Under the pieces are notes generated by a model that was not told the DNA's origin, made no database searches, and saw only the letters and a list, made by a program, of their open reading frames with translations. DNA of 64,000 nucleotides from Cystobasidium ongulense. Its lineage: Eukaryota > Basidiomycota > Cystobasidiomycetes > Cystobasidiales > Cystobasidiaceae. Where the stretch lies: NCBI GenBank assembly GCA_022835595.1, contig BQUP01000005.1, positions 496,001-560,000 of the forward strand, given 5' to 3'. Made by a program: the position numbers and the translations under genes. Positions 1 to 12,539 of the stretch are shown piece after piece. Positions within the stretch are counted from its first letter, which is position 1. Every line of letters starts with the position of its first letter.

Positions 1-3000
1 TGTCAGCAACACTTTCTGCGTTTATCAAGAAGTGTCCTACATACCATTTGCCAGTACGAGCGAATTTGGCCTGATAAACGCCTCTTTCGCTCATACGATC
101 ATTCTGCATGTTCGCTCTCTGCCGTTTGAACCATGTTGGCTCGGACTTTTCCTCGTGCTCTTCAACACCGATGGCTCCTGTATCTTCCCACTTTTCTGTA
201 TCTCCACTTTTATCTAGGTCGCCATTTTGATGATCATCTTCGTCTGCGATGTCTTGCGACTCTTCCGCTAGTCCCCCTCCCTCTTCTTCCTCCAGCGTTC
301 CGAGATGAATCTCGCCCTTAGACCTGCTTGGCTTATCTGCTGCTGCTTCATTGTAGTCTGCTGGTGCTCGTGCTTGGCGTGACTGGTCTACCCAACGCTG
401 CCTTTCTACTCTGTGAGCGCGAGTCGACTTCGTAAAACGCGCCGAGCCTGCTTTGCGCTCGCCCGCCTTCACAGTGTACTCGCGCATGCGTAAACCTTCT
501 AGGAGAGAGGGATCGGCAACATCACCAATCAGGCTGCTGTGTCCCTCAGATAGACCTCTACTAAAGTGCATAGTGACATCTAATATTGGCTTTCCTTGAT
601 CCGAGGCTTCCTGCTTACTGGCTTCCAAAAAGGCGCCAGATCTCGCCTCTGTATCAGCGGCCTTCTTGGCAGGCAGCGATTCGTCTAAGCGCTTGATAGA
701 TTCCAGCTCCAGCAAGCCGGCAACATTATTCTGTCGGCGCCTGGAGAATGAAAAACAACTTTCGTTAAGAATGGTGATCGGATTGACCTGATAAACAATC
801 TTACCTTTTCACATCTGGCCCATCATACAGACCCACACGCACAGTATTAGTAGTATCGTCATGCAAGTTGGTGAGCCACACCATGCCTTCGCTGACGGTA
901 TTCGATGGCATCAGTTGGTGGGATGTGGTCTGAAGCCGGAATTGTATTGCCCGCTGATATCTTCGTAGGACGGGAAACCGTAGAGGGGGGTCAAAGTGCC
1001 ATTCAACTGCTCACATTCATTCAGCCTTGTGCACGGTCTTTTTTGTTGTAGGGCGCTCTCACCAGTGCCAGACTCGTCTGCTGACTCAACAGATGTGGTC
1101 GTGCGACGTTTCCCGTTCGAAAGTCGAATGTTGATAGACCCTTTGAAATCGCTCGGGAGATTGCGAGCGACGATTTTATCGAGCATGACGTTGCCGATAT
1201 TCCAGCCTTTCAAGGACTGAGGAAGAGATAGATCGACCGGCATGAAAAGCAAAGAAATTCGACATCGACCGGTACCTACGAAGTTTTGACAATCAGTGGG
1301 TGCTTCCTGGAAGGTCAAAATATGGACTAACCGATTCCTCCCAAGATAGGGCGCCAAGCTGCAAAAACGATTTTAGCGTGGGGAGTGCAATATTCCCAAG
1401 TCCCACTGACCTGTTGCTTGTGAAGAGGATGTCAGCATATCTGCCAAGCGCATCGCAATTACGCCGACTACAGCATCTTCCTCTGTATGTTCACGAATAA
1501 TCAGCGAAGCCGTAGAAGTTCTTTTACCAATGTCATAGCTCACCTCGTTCTCTATAATCCATGATAACGATGTCAACCCTGGTTTTGGTCCAGTCGCGAC
1601 AAAAGACTTCTGTTTTGGCATTGATGTATGGGGAAGAAGACATTCGCTTGAGGCGGGTGACGTATAATTGCTCATCATTAACGTACTGTGGTAGGTAAAT
1701 GTAAGCTAAGCATCCGGCCTCGGCGTAGAAGCGACATACAACTTGGGCGTATGTAGAAGGAGTATGCGTGTCTGATCCATGCTTTCCCCTCATTGAGCTT
1801 CTTTTGATCTCCAAATCGGCCATCTGGTGTATCTGGATTGCTAGTACCCCGCTTACTTGCTCCGAAGCTGGTGGCAGCTTGGCGTCCATCTGCGACATAT
1901 AAAGCTAATTATTAGCCACTGCAGTCACACACAACTCGCGCCTCTTTCTTACAGTCTCTCTGATTCGGTCGGCGACTAAGGACATGCATGAATTAGCCAG
2001 CTGAGCGTGAACAATGTGCGATGCAGATCCGGGCTCACAATGTCCAGCTCTTTTTTGAGAATTTGCATCGTCCACTAGTGGCGCTGCTGCTCCCCCTACT
2101 TTCATCTTGATGGTGGTACCCGCTGGAGCCTTCATAGATCCCGATTTCAAATCTTGCATCTCGAAGTAACCTGCTGTGTATTTGAGTGATCCTTTGTTGT
2201 TTGTGTCTCGCACAGCACCGCTAAGCTTCCTTTCGTAGGTATGGATTTTCCCTCTATGTTCGAAAAGATCGTTGATGTCGAGGTCGACCGTACCAAGCGA
2301 GCTACAGCGAGACAGGTTGTTCAGTCATTTGCAACATCTTGGCAATCTTCACAACATACTCGTCGGCCGTGATACGATCAGAGTCCCAGACAGTCAAGCC
2401 CAAACGCTCTCCTTCTCTGAGCGCATCTGTACAGGGCGACAGTAAGCTCACTACTTTCCGCTTGAATGAGAGTCGACCTACCAGGAGGGACCAGTACGAA
2501 ACAGACCTCCTCCCACTGTGGATTGAGCTCATTGCGTATTACTCGGGTTCTGTATCTGTGTCAATTTGTCAGTTGAGTCGGAAGAGGTTTCATCGCTAGT
2601 AAGATCACTGACAAGGTCTTGCCGAGTTTCGCCCATGTCACAACGACGAAAGGATCGGACTTGGAGCTAGTATCAGTGTTACTGATACCTTCTGCTGAAT
2701 GTATAGCAATGACAACTAGTCCTCTATTGTGCGTTGTCAGATCAACGTCTTTGCCCTGCGGGAGGGGACAGCCACGAAGATGAACAAGTGCCATTAGCAT
2801 CTCAAAAGTGTAATTGCGGACTCACCAAAAGCAATCGCGATACATCCATGGTAAAGGCATTGGGTGCTATAAATCCGCTGATGATATCGCTAATTGCGTA
2901 GTGTACATAATCACTTAGGAGAGGAAGGCGCATGACATTGAGAGTCTTCAACGGCCTGGCAGACAACGTGAACTGTGGCATCTCCGGGAAAGATAAGGTG

Positions 3001-4100
3001 GCGTTCCTATAATAGTAAAGACGGCCTTAGCAAGCATTTCAGTATTGAGGCAAAGGACACAGCACATACTTCACGAATGGAGGATCCGATATGAGTTCCA
3101 TACGAGTCCTAACTGAGCCGGAAGCAGCTGAGACTTCTGCAAATATAGGTACTTCAATCGTAGACACGCCGTCAACGCCTACGGCAACCCATATAAGCAT
3201 ATGAATATTGTCCTGCGATGCACAAGATATTTGCTTAGACGGGAAAAGGACTCAGATGCTTCGCGAAGTCACTCACGCTAGCTTTTTCTCGTTTCGAGCC
3301 ATCGTAACCGAATTCGACCTCCATATTGACGTGACGTGAATTATCCTCCTCTGGCTGGTGACCTTCGGAAATGGGCACCGAGGGATCCATACGAGTCATT
3401 TTGCGGACACGAAAAGGAGTGATACCCATATCAATTTCTTCTACCCGCACGGCGCTGATTATAAAGGGAAATTTGTTCTTGAGCGCATCCTCCAGTATGT
3501 CCATCACCGGCAGCAAGAGATCGGTATTGATAATGGGAATCATTTTAGCTATCACTGCATTCAGCCATTCTGCGCTTTCAGGTTCTTCGAAGTTGCCAGA
3601 TTGTATCTTCGCATCCGCCTGCGTTGATCCGGAAAGAGGAGGAAGGCGTGGCCAGCGTGGGCGCATTAGTGGCGCTGTTCGAGCCCGCGAATTACAATAC
3701 GCACCTCTTTCTGCATAACGCGCTGGGCTTCAGCGATGTAGCTGTGACTAATGTTCTTGGACTGTACGAACACAATGAAGGCTGCACACGCGACTGCTAA
3801 CATGATCCACCAATTGCTGAACCTGCTTCTTTCGATCAGCATCGCGGCGCCGGCTACCAGGACCAGTATGCAGGTGGTAAGAAAGACACCTCGCCCTCTG
3901 TACTTGCTGAGGACGGCATCGTGAATGTTCTGAGTGGATGCATTTGGTCGTTCGTCTTGCTGACCGACTGAGCGGTCTGTCAAAGCTGCAGTCCCGTCGA
4001 GGTGGTTTACGTTGCTTGCTCTCTTGCCTTGTACCACATCGTCCATTACACCGCGCTGCTCAGGCATAGCGGCACCGTCGAGTCCATCGCTAGTGGTCAT
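1..4100 (-). CDS. SMP/C2-domain membrane-contact-site protein (tricalbin / Mug190-like), C-terminus cut by window edge
   Basis: Probable ER-anchored lipid-transfer tether. The N-terminal part has two adjacent hydrophobic segments (around GVFLTTCILVLVAGAAMLIE and WWIMLAVACAAFIVFV), a possible membrane hairpin. An SMP lipid-transfer domain follows (ESAEWLNAVIAKMIPIINTD at about 3600-3540), then a C2 domain (GLVVIAIHSAEGISNTD, SKSDPFVVV at about 2710-2630; LGLTVWDSD at about 2400) and a second C2-like region at about 1890-1460. This order matches fungal tricalbins and S. pombe Mug190. Many short introns split it; exon 1 ends at a GTGCGT donor near 3704 and resumes at GCGGATGC near 3629. The frame is still open at base 1 (reading FARTGKWYVGHFLIN), so the C-terminus lies outside. 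I chose the ATG at 4100; another in-frame ATG lies at 4253. It is divergent from ARL8. The family is clear; the exact orthologue is not. Confidence 0.8.
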
Positions 4101-4473
4101 CGCCGTCTTCAGAAGTCGTGCGCGAACATAGCTATCGCCTGTGCTGGTCGGTGCAAAGCAGCAAAACCAGAGCAGAGGTGGAAAGCGAGTCTGGAGAACC
4201 TTGTCCTTCGTCTTGTCGTCGACCTCGTCACCGCACACGAGACTGCACGTCATCTACCACTCCGCCGTATTGAGTGGTCAAGGGCAGACATCTGGACGAG
4301 TAGAGTCGAGTAAGAAGGATACACGCTCTTGACAAGCCCTGCATTGCAGCTGGCCGCTATCTATCTGTCTATCGTGACCTCGGACACCGATCACCTGCAA
4401 CCGCTGCCAGCTGGGACGTGCAGTTTGGAGAGCATTCTTTAGCAGAGTCGACTTGCACTTGAAGCACACAATC

Positions 4474-5613
4474 ATGGTGAACCCATTCGCAAGCTTCTTC
4501 AACTGGCTGCGGGGGCTGTTCTTTTCCAAGGAGGTCGAGATTATCATAGGTGCGTGGATGCACATCGAAGGCTGCAATCACGCTTTAGAGCTGACGCTTG
4601 TGCTTTCACTCTGTCTGCGCTGAGTATACAGTTGGTCTGCAGAATGCAGGTAAGCAACCTGCATTCCCCCTCGTTGCCATCGTCATGAGTATCGACAGCT
4701 GATAGGCCTTTTCACGCAACAGGCAAAACATCTCTCGTCAATGTCTTGACGGTATGGACAGCCAGCCAGCCTTACCACAGTCCATTCGGCACCATGTCTG
4801 ACACTTACATCCCTCAGGCCGGCCAGTTTTCAGAAGAAATGGTCCCCACAGTGTGAGTGCCGTTCGAAATGCTGCCCTTCAAGGAGGATACCTGACTCAT
4901 TCCGTTTACTTGAATATTCAGTGGGTATGTTGCTATGTTGTCGGAAAGGACCAAGGCTCCTTTGCCTCCTGTGCTGACTTGTATCGCAGATTCAACATGA
5001 AGAAAGTAAAGAAAGGCGCTGTGACAATCAAGCTGTGGGATATAGGAGGGTAAGCCGATTCTACTTCCTTCCTTACCCTAAAATCACAGACCTGACATAG
5101 GTGTATGCACAGACAAGCTCGCTTTAGAAGCATGTGGCAGCGATACGCGCGAGGAGCAAATGCTATACTGTGAGTGGGCTATGCCATGCTAATGGAGCCA
5201 GACTAATACTGCTACTCTACAGCTTCGTGGTAGATTCGGCCGACGCATCCCTTCTTGAGACTGCCAAGGCCGAGCTTCTTGCATTGATAGAGAAGCCTGA
5301 GCTATCGGGGATACCTCTACTTGTCCTATGCAACAAGACTGATCTACCCGATGCCATGAAAGCAGAGGAGTTGATCGACAAGCTGTATGTGCTCAACCAA
5401 CAAACGTCTGTATCATCATTCAAACTGACAGGTACATTTGCGACACATAGGGAACTGTCGAAAGTAACGGGGAGAGAATGCAGGTGAGCCTTGTCCGGGA
5501 CTGGAATGTTAAAGGACGAAAAACTAACTCTGCCTTCTAGCATATACTCGATTTCATGCATGAACTCCACGAATATCGATATAACCCTTGACTGGCTCAC
5601 CAAGCGGGCTTAG
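4474..5613 (+). CDS. ARL8: ARF-like small GTPase ARL8
   Basis: Lysosome/vacuole-linked ARF-family GTPase of 181 residues. The reading frame gives P-loop GLQNAGKTS, switch I VPTVGFNMKKV, switch II WDIGGQARFRSMW, NKxD as CNKTDLP, and a C-terminus ending ISCMNSTNIDITLDWLTKRA, all typical of ARL8. The N-terminus (MVNPFASFFNWLRG) is an amphipathic helix without Gly2, as expected for ARL8 rather than myristoylated ARF. I read ten coding exons: 4474-4549, 4632-4649, 4723-4751, 4818-4852, 4922-4924, 4990-5049, 5113-5169, 5223-5384, 5451-5483 and 5541-5613, summing to 546 nt. The fifth is only 3 nt and is needed to restore the conserved glycine of VGFN. The gene is divergent from the C2/SMP gene. Confidence 0.93.
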
Positions 5614-5800
5614 CGCCTATCTTCGTCATACGTAATGATCAGCATTCGTTCAGTTCATTCCCATTGTAATGCATTTTGTAGCTCTTCTCGCTGTTCATAT
5701 TTGATACAACAACATCGACTGTATTTACTACCAATCTCGGATGGCCCAGCTAGATATACACGTGGCGACTGGTAAAGGTGCCTGAGGATCATTGCGAGAC

Positions 5801-7100
5801 TTAAGTACTTTGCATATTCGGCTTAATATCATCCATACTTGACTCTCGGATGGTTGTGATAGGAGAAGCTTGATTTGATGAGATAGTCTGCTGCACTGAC
5901 TGGACTGCCTGCGGGACTGGGGCAGATGATGCAGCAGGTGTAGAAGCTGAGGATGTCGGTTGCACAGATTGGGAAGTTGCGTGCTGTTGTACAGGCCGCG
6001 GATAAGACGGCTGAGGGGTTGGCATATGTTGAGGCGCGGGAGTTGACGGCTGTGAACTGTATTGCTGTTGTTGCTGAGGCTGATGCAGCTGTTGTTGTTG
6101 TTGTTGTTGTTGCTGCTGCTGGTATTGCTGCTGCTGAGGTTGCTGCATCTGTTGCATATGCTGAACATGTGGCTGAGTCTGCTGTACCGGTTTCGGGACA
6201 TGCACAAGAGGTCTTGGAGGCCCGTTGATCCATGTAGCAGGATACGGACGTATCCATTCTATAGGCCTTGGATCACTATTCTCATCGTCCAAAACGACCG
6301 CCACCGGCTTGTATATCACTCGCTTCACGATGCGAGGGGTGCTGTCCCATGTTTCCAGCCCTGTTCTTAGAATGACAGATTGTCCTATCTCGTATTCTCC
6401 ACTGCTAGGCTGTTGACCTGGTCTAGATCCGACGAGAACGGAAGAAAAGCAAGCAATTCAGATGTCCGCTACCGAGAAGAGCTGATGGTTTGCGGAGGGA
6501 ACATACAATGTTTGATCTACACTCGCAAATAGTCTTACTCGTCTATTGTTCCCTGGTCCCACGCTGTGAAGAACAAATCAGAGCTTTGCATTGCCAATCT
6601 TTGTAGCTTTCCAAACTGACCACTCGAGATTACGGTCACGACAGAACTGGCAGCTGCGGGATTACAGTCATTTCAGCCCCAATTGGCAATAATCAAGCAG
6701 AACTTTGACTCACGCATCTGCTAAGCTTGTCCTTGCACACTGTACTGCCTGTACTCTGCAGTAATCTGCATCAAGTGGCACAAGTGTCAACAATCGATCA
6801 TGCAAGGCTCGTCGACATATTGCTCGTTTTCTGTATCTTGCCAGCGTACGACTGCAAGCCAGCTCGAGAGGTGACATCACCTTCCATTCAGGTGAACTCA
6901 CCACATGAAAGCTCTGACAAAGGCAGTCCGCCCGCTCCGTACTCCCAATTCGTGTTCGCATCCGGTACCAGACCCGAAGAAGCTGCTGCGAAAGCGCCAA
7001 AGACCATGTTGGCTTCTTGCTGATTGCGCAAAGCTTCGCCAGCCGCATCGTCCAGCGCTGATTGCTGCGGACGCCATGAAGGTGCTCCTGATGGATCCAT
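5801..7100 (-). CDS. Glutamine-rich protein with a Zn(II)2Cys6-type cluster
   Basis: Putative fungal transcription regulator of 320 residues. Five exons (7100-6902, 6765-6714, 6653-6621, 6563-6507, 6422-5801) join into one 963-nt frame. The joins create a full zinc-cluster spacing C-x2-C-x6-C-x8-C-x2-C-x6-C at residues about 66-95 (SCDYCRVQAVQC, then ACQFCRDRNLEC). Two features are unusual. The basic residues normally found between cysteines 2 and 3 are missing (CRVQAVQC), and the cluster is internal. After it comes a folded-looking stretch (EYEIGQSVILRTGLETW, IEWIRPYPATWINGPP) that I cannot assign, then a long Gln tract with CAG/CAA runs at about 6060-6190 and a Ser/Pro/Gln-rich tail. The start is the first ATG of exon 1. 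DNA binding is inferred from the spacing only. Confidence 0.66.
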
Positions 7101-7405
7101 GTTATCTGCTGGTGCAAGCGAAGTTAAGTGGAAGCAGAGGGAGCAGGAGCAGGTTAGAGGCATGCATAAAGAGGCCGTCGGGGCTGCAAAAGCAGCAAGA
7201 TAGCCTCTGGAGTGAGTGAGTGAGCTGCTTCATTGCAACATCATTGTCATTTCGCAGTCGAGGAAGGATACATATTGTCTTTGCGACTTTTCGAAATGTC
7301 TTGGTAATAAGAGAACGCTATGAACCAAACAACGGAAGCGCTAAGCTGCTCAGCACAGGCTAGCAAATGCTATAACTTCCATTCTTCTTCATCAGGCTAT
7401 CCTGC

Positions 7406-10400
7406 TTAAACATCGTATGCTACACGAGCACCCGCAAATACGTACGGGTAGCCGGCTTGGTACTGTCAATCGAAGAACGAACGAACGTCAGAAATCGCAA
7501 ACGCCCAGTAAGAAGAGATACGCTGTTTTACTTACCCAATTGGTAAAGGTCTTTCTTCCTGCAACACGAGGAATTGTAGCTGTTGTTGATACAGAACAGA
7601 ACATCAAAAGGTTGTGATCAGTTGAGCTGCTCGTCTTACAATCTCCCAAGTTGATTAGAGCAGGCTTACCGAAACTACCACCAAGCATGATCCAGTGGCA
7701 GCCATCGAAAAAGTCTTCGGAATAGCCAGGATATAGCTCAGAGGTTCTCCATCCTTCATAAGCTGAGAATTCGGTAGAGCACCACTCCCAAACACCTCCA
7801 TTGGAAGCGCCAGATTTGCTACCGTCCCTATTGACAGCTGGCAATCGGGCACTAAACCCAAGGAATACAAGGTCAGTTCATACAAGGCAATGACATCCTC
7901 CATACAACGATGGAATTGACTCACGGAACCGGATGCCAATTTGCGAAACCGATATTTGCTCCGACATGATCGACAGGATTGTCGACTATGAATCTTCTCA
8001 ATTCTGGCTCGGTAGGTAATCTACCTCCTACGCTCTTGGCATGAGCAGCCAATTGCTTGCCGGATGCCATGACCGGCCAGTCCCCGGCAATATCGATGGG
8101 CACCAAGCTTGGTGCAGTGAGCACCTTAATTGACACGTTTCCATCTTCTGCGACTATCCATGATCCTGGTAAAAGTTCATCCTTCTTGTCTCGGGATGCA
8201 CTCTGCCAGAATTTGAGGTAGTCTCCATTGCTAATAGGTAAAAGGGAGATCTTGAATGAAGGTACTTGAACAGTACGCTGAGGAGACTCATTGTCCCAGC
8301 CGAAAGTGTGGGCAACGTCGAAAGTAGTTTGATGGTCGAGATGGTCGAAATCATCATGTCCAATCTCAACGCTCGAAGTGAGATAAGTGACGGTGGTTTT
8401 TTCGATACTTCTCTGCTCCTTCTCTACCTGAGTGCGCCACTGTAGTGCAAGAGCACGCCAGTCAGGCGTAGTGAATCCAGGTGCGGGATTAAGCTTCTGA
8501 GCCGGGATCTGAGCGCACATGCTGCAATGAGCAACAGACACGAATCAGATCTATACTGGCAGCTTGTGTGAAGAGCTGCAGGACTTACTATAGCAGAGTC
8601 TCTAAATGCATCACCTCATGCTCATAAACCATCTGTAAGACTCTAACCAATCTAGTATCAATCTCCTCTGAACTCTTTCCATCCAATTTCTGGTCGTATA
8701 TACCATGAAGACGAGATCTAACTCTATCTCTATATTCAACAATTTCATCGACATGTGGCCAATCTTCCATTTGAGTTGGAACTACTGAATGAGCATGTAC
8801 TTTTGATGGATCTTCCATGTTTGGATCTATTCCTCTTTCGAACATCTCGGGATAATGAGCTGGTTCGGTATATCCTTTTCCAGTGTATTTCTGGCAGATG
8901 GCAAGGCAGTTTTAGTTGCAAGTTACCCATCTCAGAGAAGTCGATGTTACGATCTGCGACTCACGCTTAGCTGGATATCGAGGAAGCCAGGTATGTGACC
9001 GAGGTAGAACAAACAGATATGCCTCAGGTCGATGGGCTTGGTATGAAGGAGGTCTCTCGGGATCATAGACAATGTCTGTGCGTGCACCGCAAGATAAGAC
9101 AAAGGTCAGCTTCTCATCATGGCAACATAACTCGTTTCGTCAAGCTTACGACCGAATCCCAAGCAGCCCAGAGTCTGTCCCATTCCTCCAAGCTAGGTAA
9201 TCCGAAAGGATTTTCACTCTTTTCAATACTTTCAAGAGTACTAGGGAAATGGAAAGGAGCTTTCTCAAGTAAATATAAATGATAATTACCGGTAATTTTA
9301 TCATCTGTCCATTTTTGAACTAATCTTAATCCAGCAGAAGAGAATAATTTTAAAGCTTCTAATTCTGTATATTTGTATGATCTTTCAATGGCTATCAATT
9401 CATCCTTTTCAAATTGGATAGTATCGTTCACTTCTCCTGAAATGGGCAACTCGAAATTGTCTTTCACACGTAGGTAAGCTTCGTGTCTTCCTTCTCTTTT
9501 ATTATATCGATTCGCATATTCGAATTTGTCTTGAGCAAGACTTCCTTCTTTGATATCTTCATTCAAGATTCGACTAACATGGTCTACTCCATTCAAGATG
9601 AAAGCACGTGTAACTCCAAGTGAGTCATTATATGCCTTTTCAATTCTAGGACCATCGTCGCATCCATCAATACCAATAAGTAGAGTATCTCCAACGGTCA
9701 TAGCTTCATTACTGATCTTTTGCAAGAATTCAGCTCCTTCTTCCCGCGAATAATTACCAATACTGGATCCTAAGAAGAGTATATTCTTTCTTTCTGAATG
9801 GATCGTAGATGAGTTATCTAGCTTGCCTTGTTTGAGGTATGGAAGAGCCTCATCGTATGAAGCACAAATGCCTCTAGCTAGGATTTTCTTGTTTGCGGTC
9901 TCTCCTTCCGCGTTTGAAGCTTCCTCCTTTGCATCTTTACCACCCTCATCATCAGGGATAGAAGTGGTAACAGCATCAGGAATAGTTTCCTTCAAAGAAT
10001 CCAAAGTCTGAACAAGTTGACCGAATTCAAGATCCAAAGCGAAATAATTGACATTTGAGAGTATAGATTCCGAGAGTATGGTATCTGAAATAGCTTGCAA
10101 TAATACCGATGTCTTTTTCAGACTTCCTGCACCTAGTTCGATGACTGAACCTGTAGTTTCGGTAGTGGAAGTATCGTCGATGCTAAGACTCCCGTTGACA
10201 CTGTACAAAGACCCATATCGAAAAGTATTAGCTTAGATTGCCAAACGAAGGGGTGTTGCAATGGCATGATCAGCAGTCTTGCACGCACCCGTAGTTGTTC
10301 CTGCCAACTCTCCCGTCGCCCCTGCGTAGGGTCAAACAAGCGAAATATCAGTATAACAATCTTTCAAAGCATGACCCAGAGCCGACAAGCTGAGCGGTTT

Positions 10401-11411
10401 CAATAAGCAACAAGGTAAACGATAACTCACCACTTTTCCTTGTGCGCACCTAGACTCTGGAATCCAGAGTCTTTACTTCCGAAACCAGTATCTTCAGAAT
10501 CTTCAGATGAACCACCAGTTCCACTCCCTTCTTCACTTTCGTCACCTTCAGAAGAAGCATGTTGAATAGAATTCGTTTCATCACCTTCACTCGAAGTAGA
10601 AGGACTTGATGATCTTTTATTTGCGTTCTTGGACGGTGTTATTTTGGAAGGTTGAGATGCGAATAATCGTCTTGCCTGAATCCGTGAAGCAACACCAGAT
10701 AGTCCGAAAGGTAGTGGAGGTTGTGTTATTCCCATTTTATAATGGCAGATGGAGGGGAATTGATAGAGAATGTAAAACAAGACCAAACAGAACCAAACAT
10801 CAGTCACCGACTACCATCCTGCCCAGGCAAGCAGGAAGAACACGCACGATATCACACCCATGAGTCTTGAGGATGGATAATTCCGAGTTATACAGGTAGT
10901 AATCGTCGGTCTGAGTAATATCATCGTATATGTCGAGGCCTGTACATCCAAAGAGTGTGCCATGTGACATTCGCGCACGCCGCCGTGATGGGCAGGAGCG
11001 GGGACGAAGCGGAGGACCCACAAGGAAAGACGTGGGGTGACGTGAATGCAAGACGAACCGTCAGTACGGCGCCGTCACTTCTGCGTATACACCAACAGCC
11101 CTTGGTGATGCGGGACTGGCACCTGTGAAGGCCGCGTGTCGATCGGCGTTGCTGCAGCCAGGAACGGGTAACCCACCTTTGTGATCATAGAGCACGACGG
11201 TAGGAATAGTCTTTGTGTATTGCCATGCTTTGTCATCTTGAGCCTGTCCAGGTACTTGAGCGACTGTGCCCTTCAAGCCTTGAACGATGCTCTCCTTCAG
11301 AGAAGAAGGCGGAGACGTCACTTGTGCTTCTTCATTATTACGACTGCCTTTGGGAATCGGAGAAGAGGTAGGACCGTCTGGACTTGGTCTCAGATTGAGT
11401 ATGTCGACCAT
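7406..11411 (-). CDS. EGT1: Ergothioneine biosynthesis fusion enzyme EGT1 (EgtD-like methyltransferase + EgtB-like sulfoxide synthase)
   Basis: Bifunctional fungal enzyme that trimethylates histidine to hercynine and then joins cysteine oxidatively to give hercynylcysteine sulfoxide. The start is MVDILNLRPSPDGPTSS; then TIPTVVLYDHKG, GLDIYDDITQTDDYYLYNSE, GDGRVGRNNYGVNG, VIELGAGSLKKT and ILFLGSSIGNYSREEG mark the SAM-dependent histidine methyltransferase. A DinB-type iron-binding part (YEHEVMHLETLL, with H-x3-H-x-E) and a formylglycine-generating-enzyme-like part (GGRLPTEPELRRF, NGGVWEWCSTEF, YPGYSEDFFDG, PRVAGRKTFTNW) follow. The last exon ends YQAGYPYVFAGARVAYDV. A Ser/Glu/Asp-rich insert of roughly 65 residues (about 10650-10440) sits between ELSILKTHGCDI and WGDGRVG. 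At least eight introns. It shares a 1.1-kb upstream region with the surface-protein gene at 12540. Confidence 0.9.
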
Positions 11412-12539
11412 GCTTTACGTTGGTGTTTTGTGATGTTGGTCTCTGCAGACACTTGGTGGACAGCAGCAGGAAATCCTCGACACTCGTCGGCGACTTAGTT
11501 CGGCCGACGTGGAAAGTGGTGGCGAATCGAGCTGAGCGTGCTGCTTTGTAACACGGTGGTTGCTGTGTAGAGAGAGATGGATGGTGTGCAAGTATGATAT
11601 GGGAGTGTGTGTCTTATTGCGCCTTGGTGCTCGATAGCTCGATGGTTTATTCAAGTCTATGGGATCCCGGTAGTGGGCAGAGGATCTCCGACTGGATGGA
11701 GGATATCAGGACTACCAGTAGAGCAACCAAGTATGAGGATGGTGAGGAGTCAAGATGCAGTCAATCCAAGCCAAGCGAGAATAAGCGATAGACTCGTGGG
11801 TGTCAAGTCCCTCCCCTTCATGCCCTGTCAAATAGTCGACGTTGCAACGTGACCTGGGTCCATGTGCTGATGATATGCGTGAATGGTCACACGGATGGGA
11901 CGCATGCGAGGTCGACCTGTATGCTGATGCTCAGCTGGTGAGCGAGGCTGCGATAGTCGCCATGTACGGTACTGCTGCCATGGTGGTGTACTGCCCATGT
12001 GGACGTATACCGGTACTTGCTAAAGCGTGACAGGCAGCACTACCGGTAATATTATTGGATTCATCTCCGAGTTGTCACCCGAACGCGCAAGCATAGTGAT
12101 AATGCAACCACTTCAATAATCAATCTACAGTGCGTACAAGGTTTACGTGCAAGTTGAATTGCTATTGTTCCAAGCCGGTGCGGTGCTCAAGCTTGCGAGC
12201 ATTCCTCACAGATATGCGCGTTTGTTGCTCACCATTTATTAGCAAGGTGGCTTCTCGTCCTTGCAACGACTCAATTCGATATAATTTACAAGCAGGTCTT
12301 GATAACATCATTCTATCTGTCTTTACCCTCTCTCCAACTACAATCACTGCAATTCTCCACCTGTCTCGTAGGTCCGAGTCTCTCGCTGAGCTATTAGCTT
12401 CCTCTCTCGCCCGTGTTTCTGACCTGCGCTGTTGATTGATTCCTGGCTCAAAGCAAGAAGCGAGCACCCTCAACCTCGCAGCCGCCGTCCTGCTTACCTC
12501 TACCCTCGCTGCCTTCCAACGACACACTAGACTGTCAAC
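11412..12539. other. Divergent intergenic region between EGT1 and the GPI-type surface protein
   Basis: This 1.1-kb stretch lies between two divergent start codons. It should hold both promoters and 5' UTRs. ORFs here are short and resemble nothing I know. The part just before 12540 is pyrimidine-rich, as in many fungal core promoters. No TATA box or RNA gene is convincing. Confidence 0.5.

Noticed and set aside
5217-5603. Long minus-strand frame opposite ARL8
   Set aside because: It mirrors conserved ARL8 exons and has no independent features.
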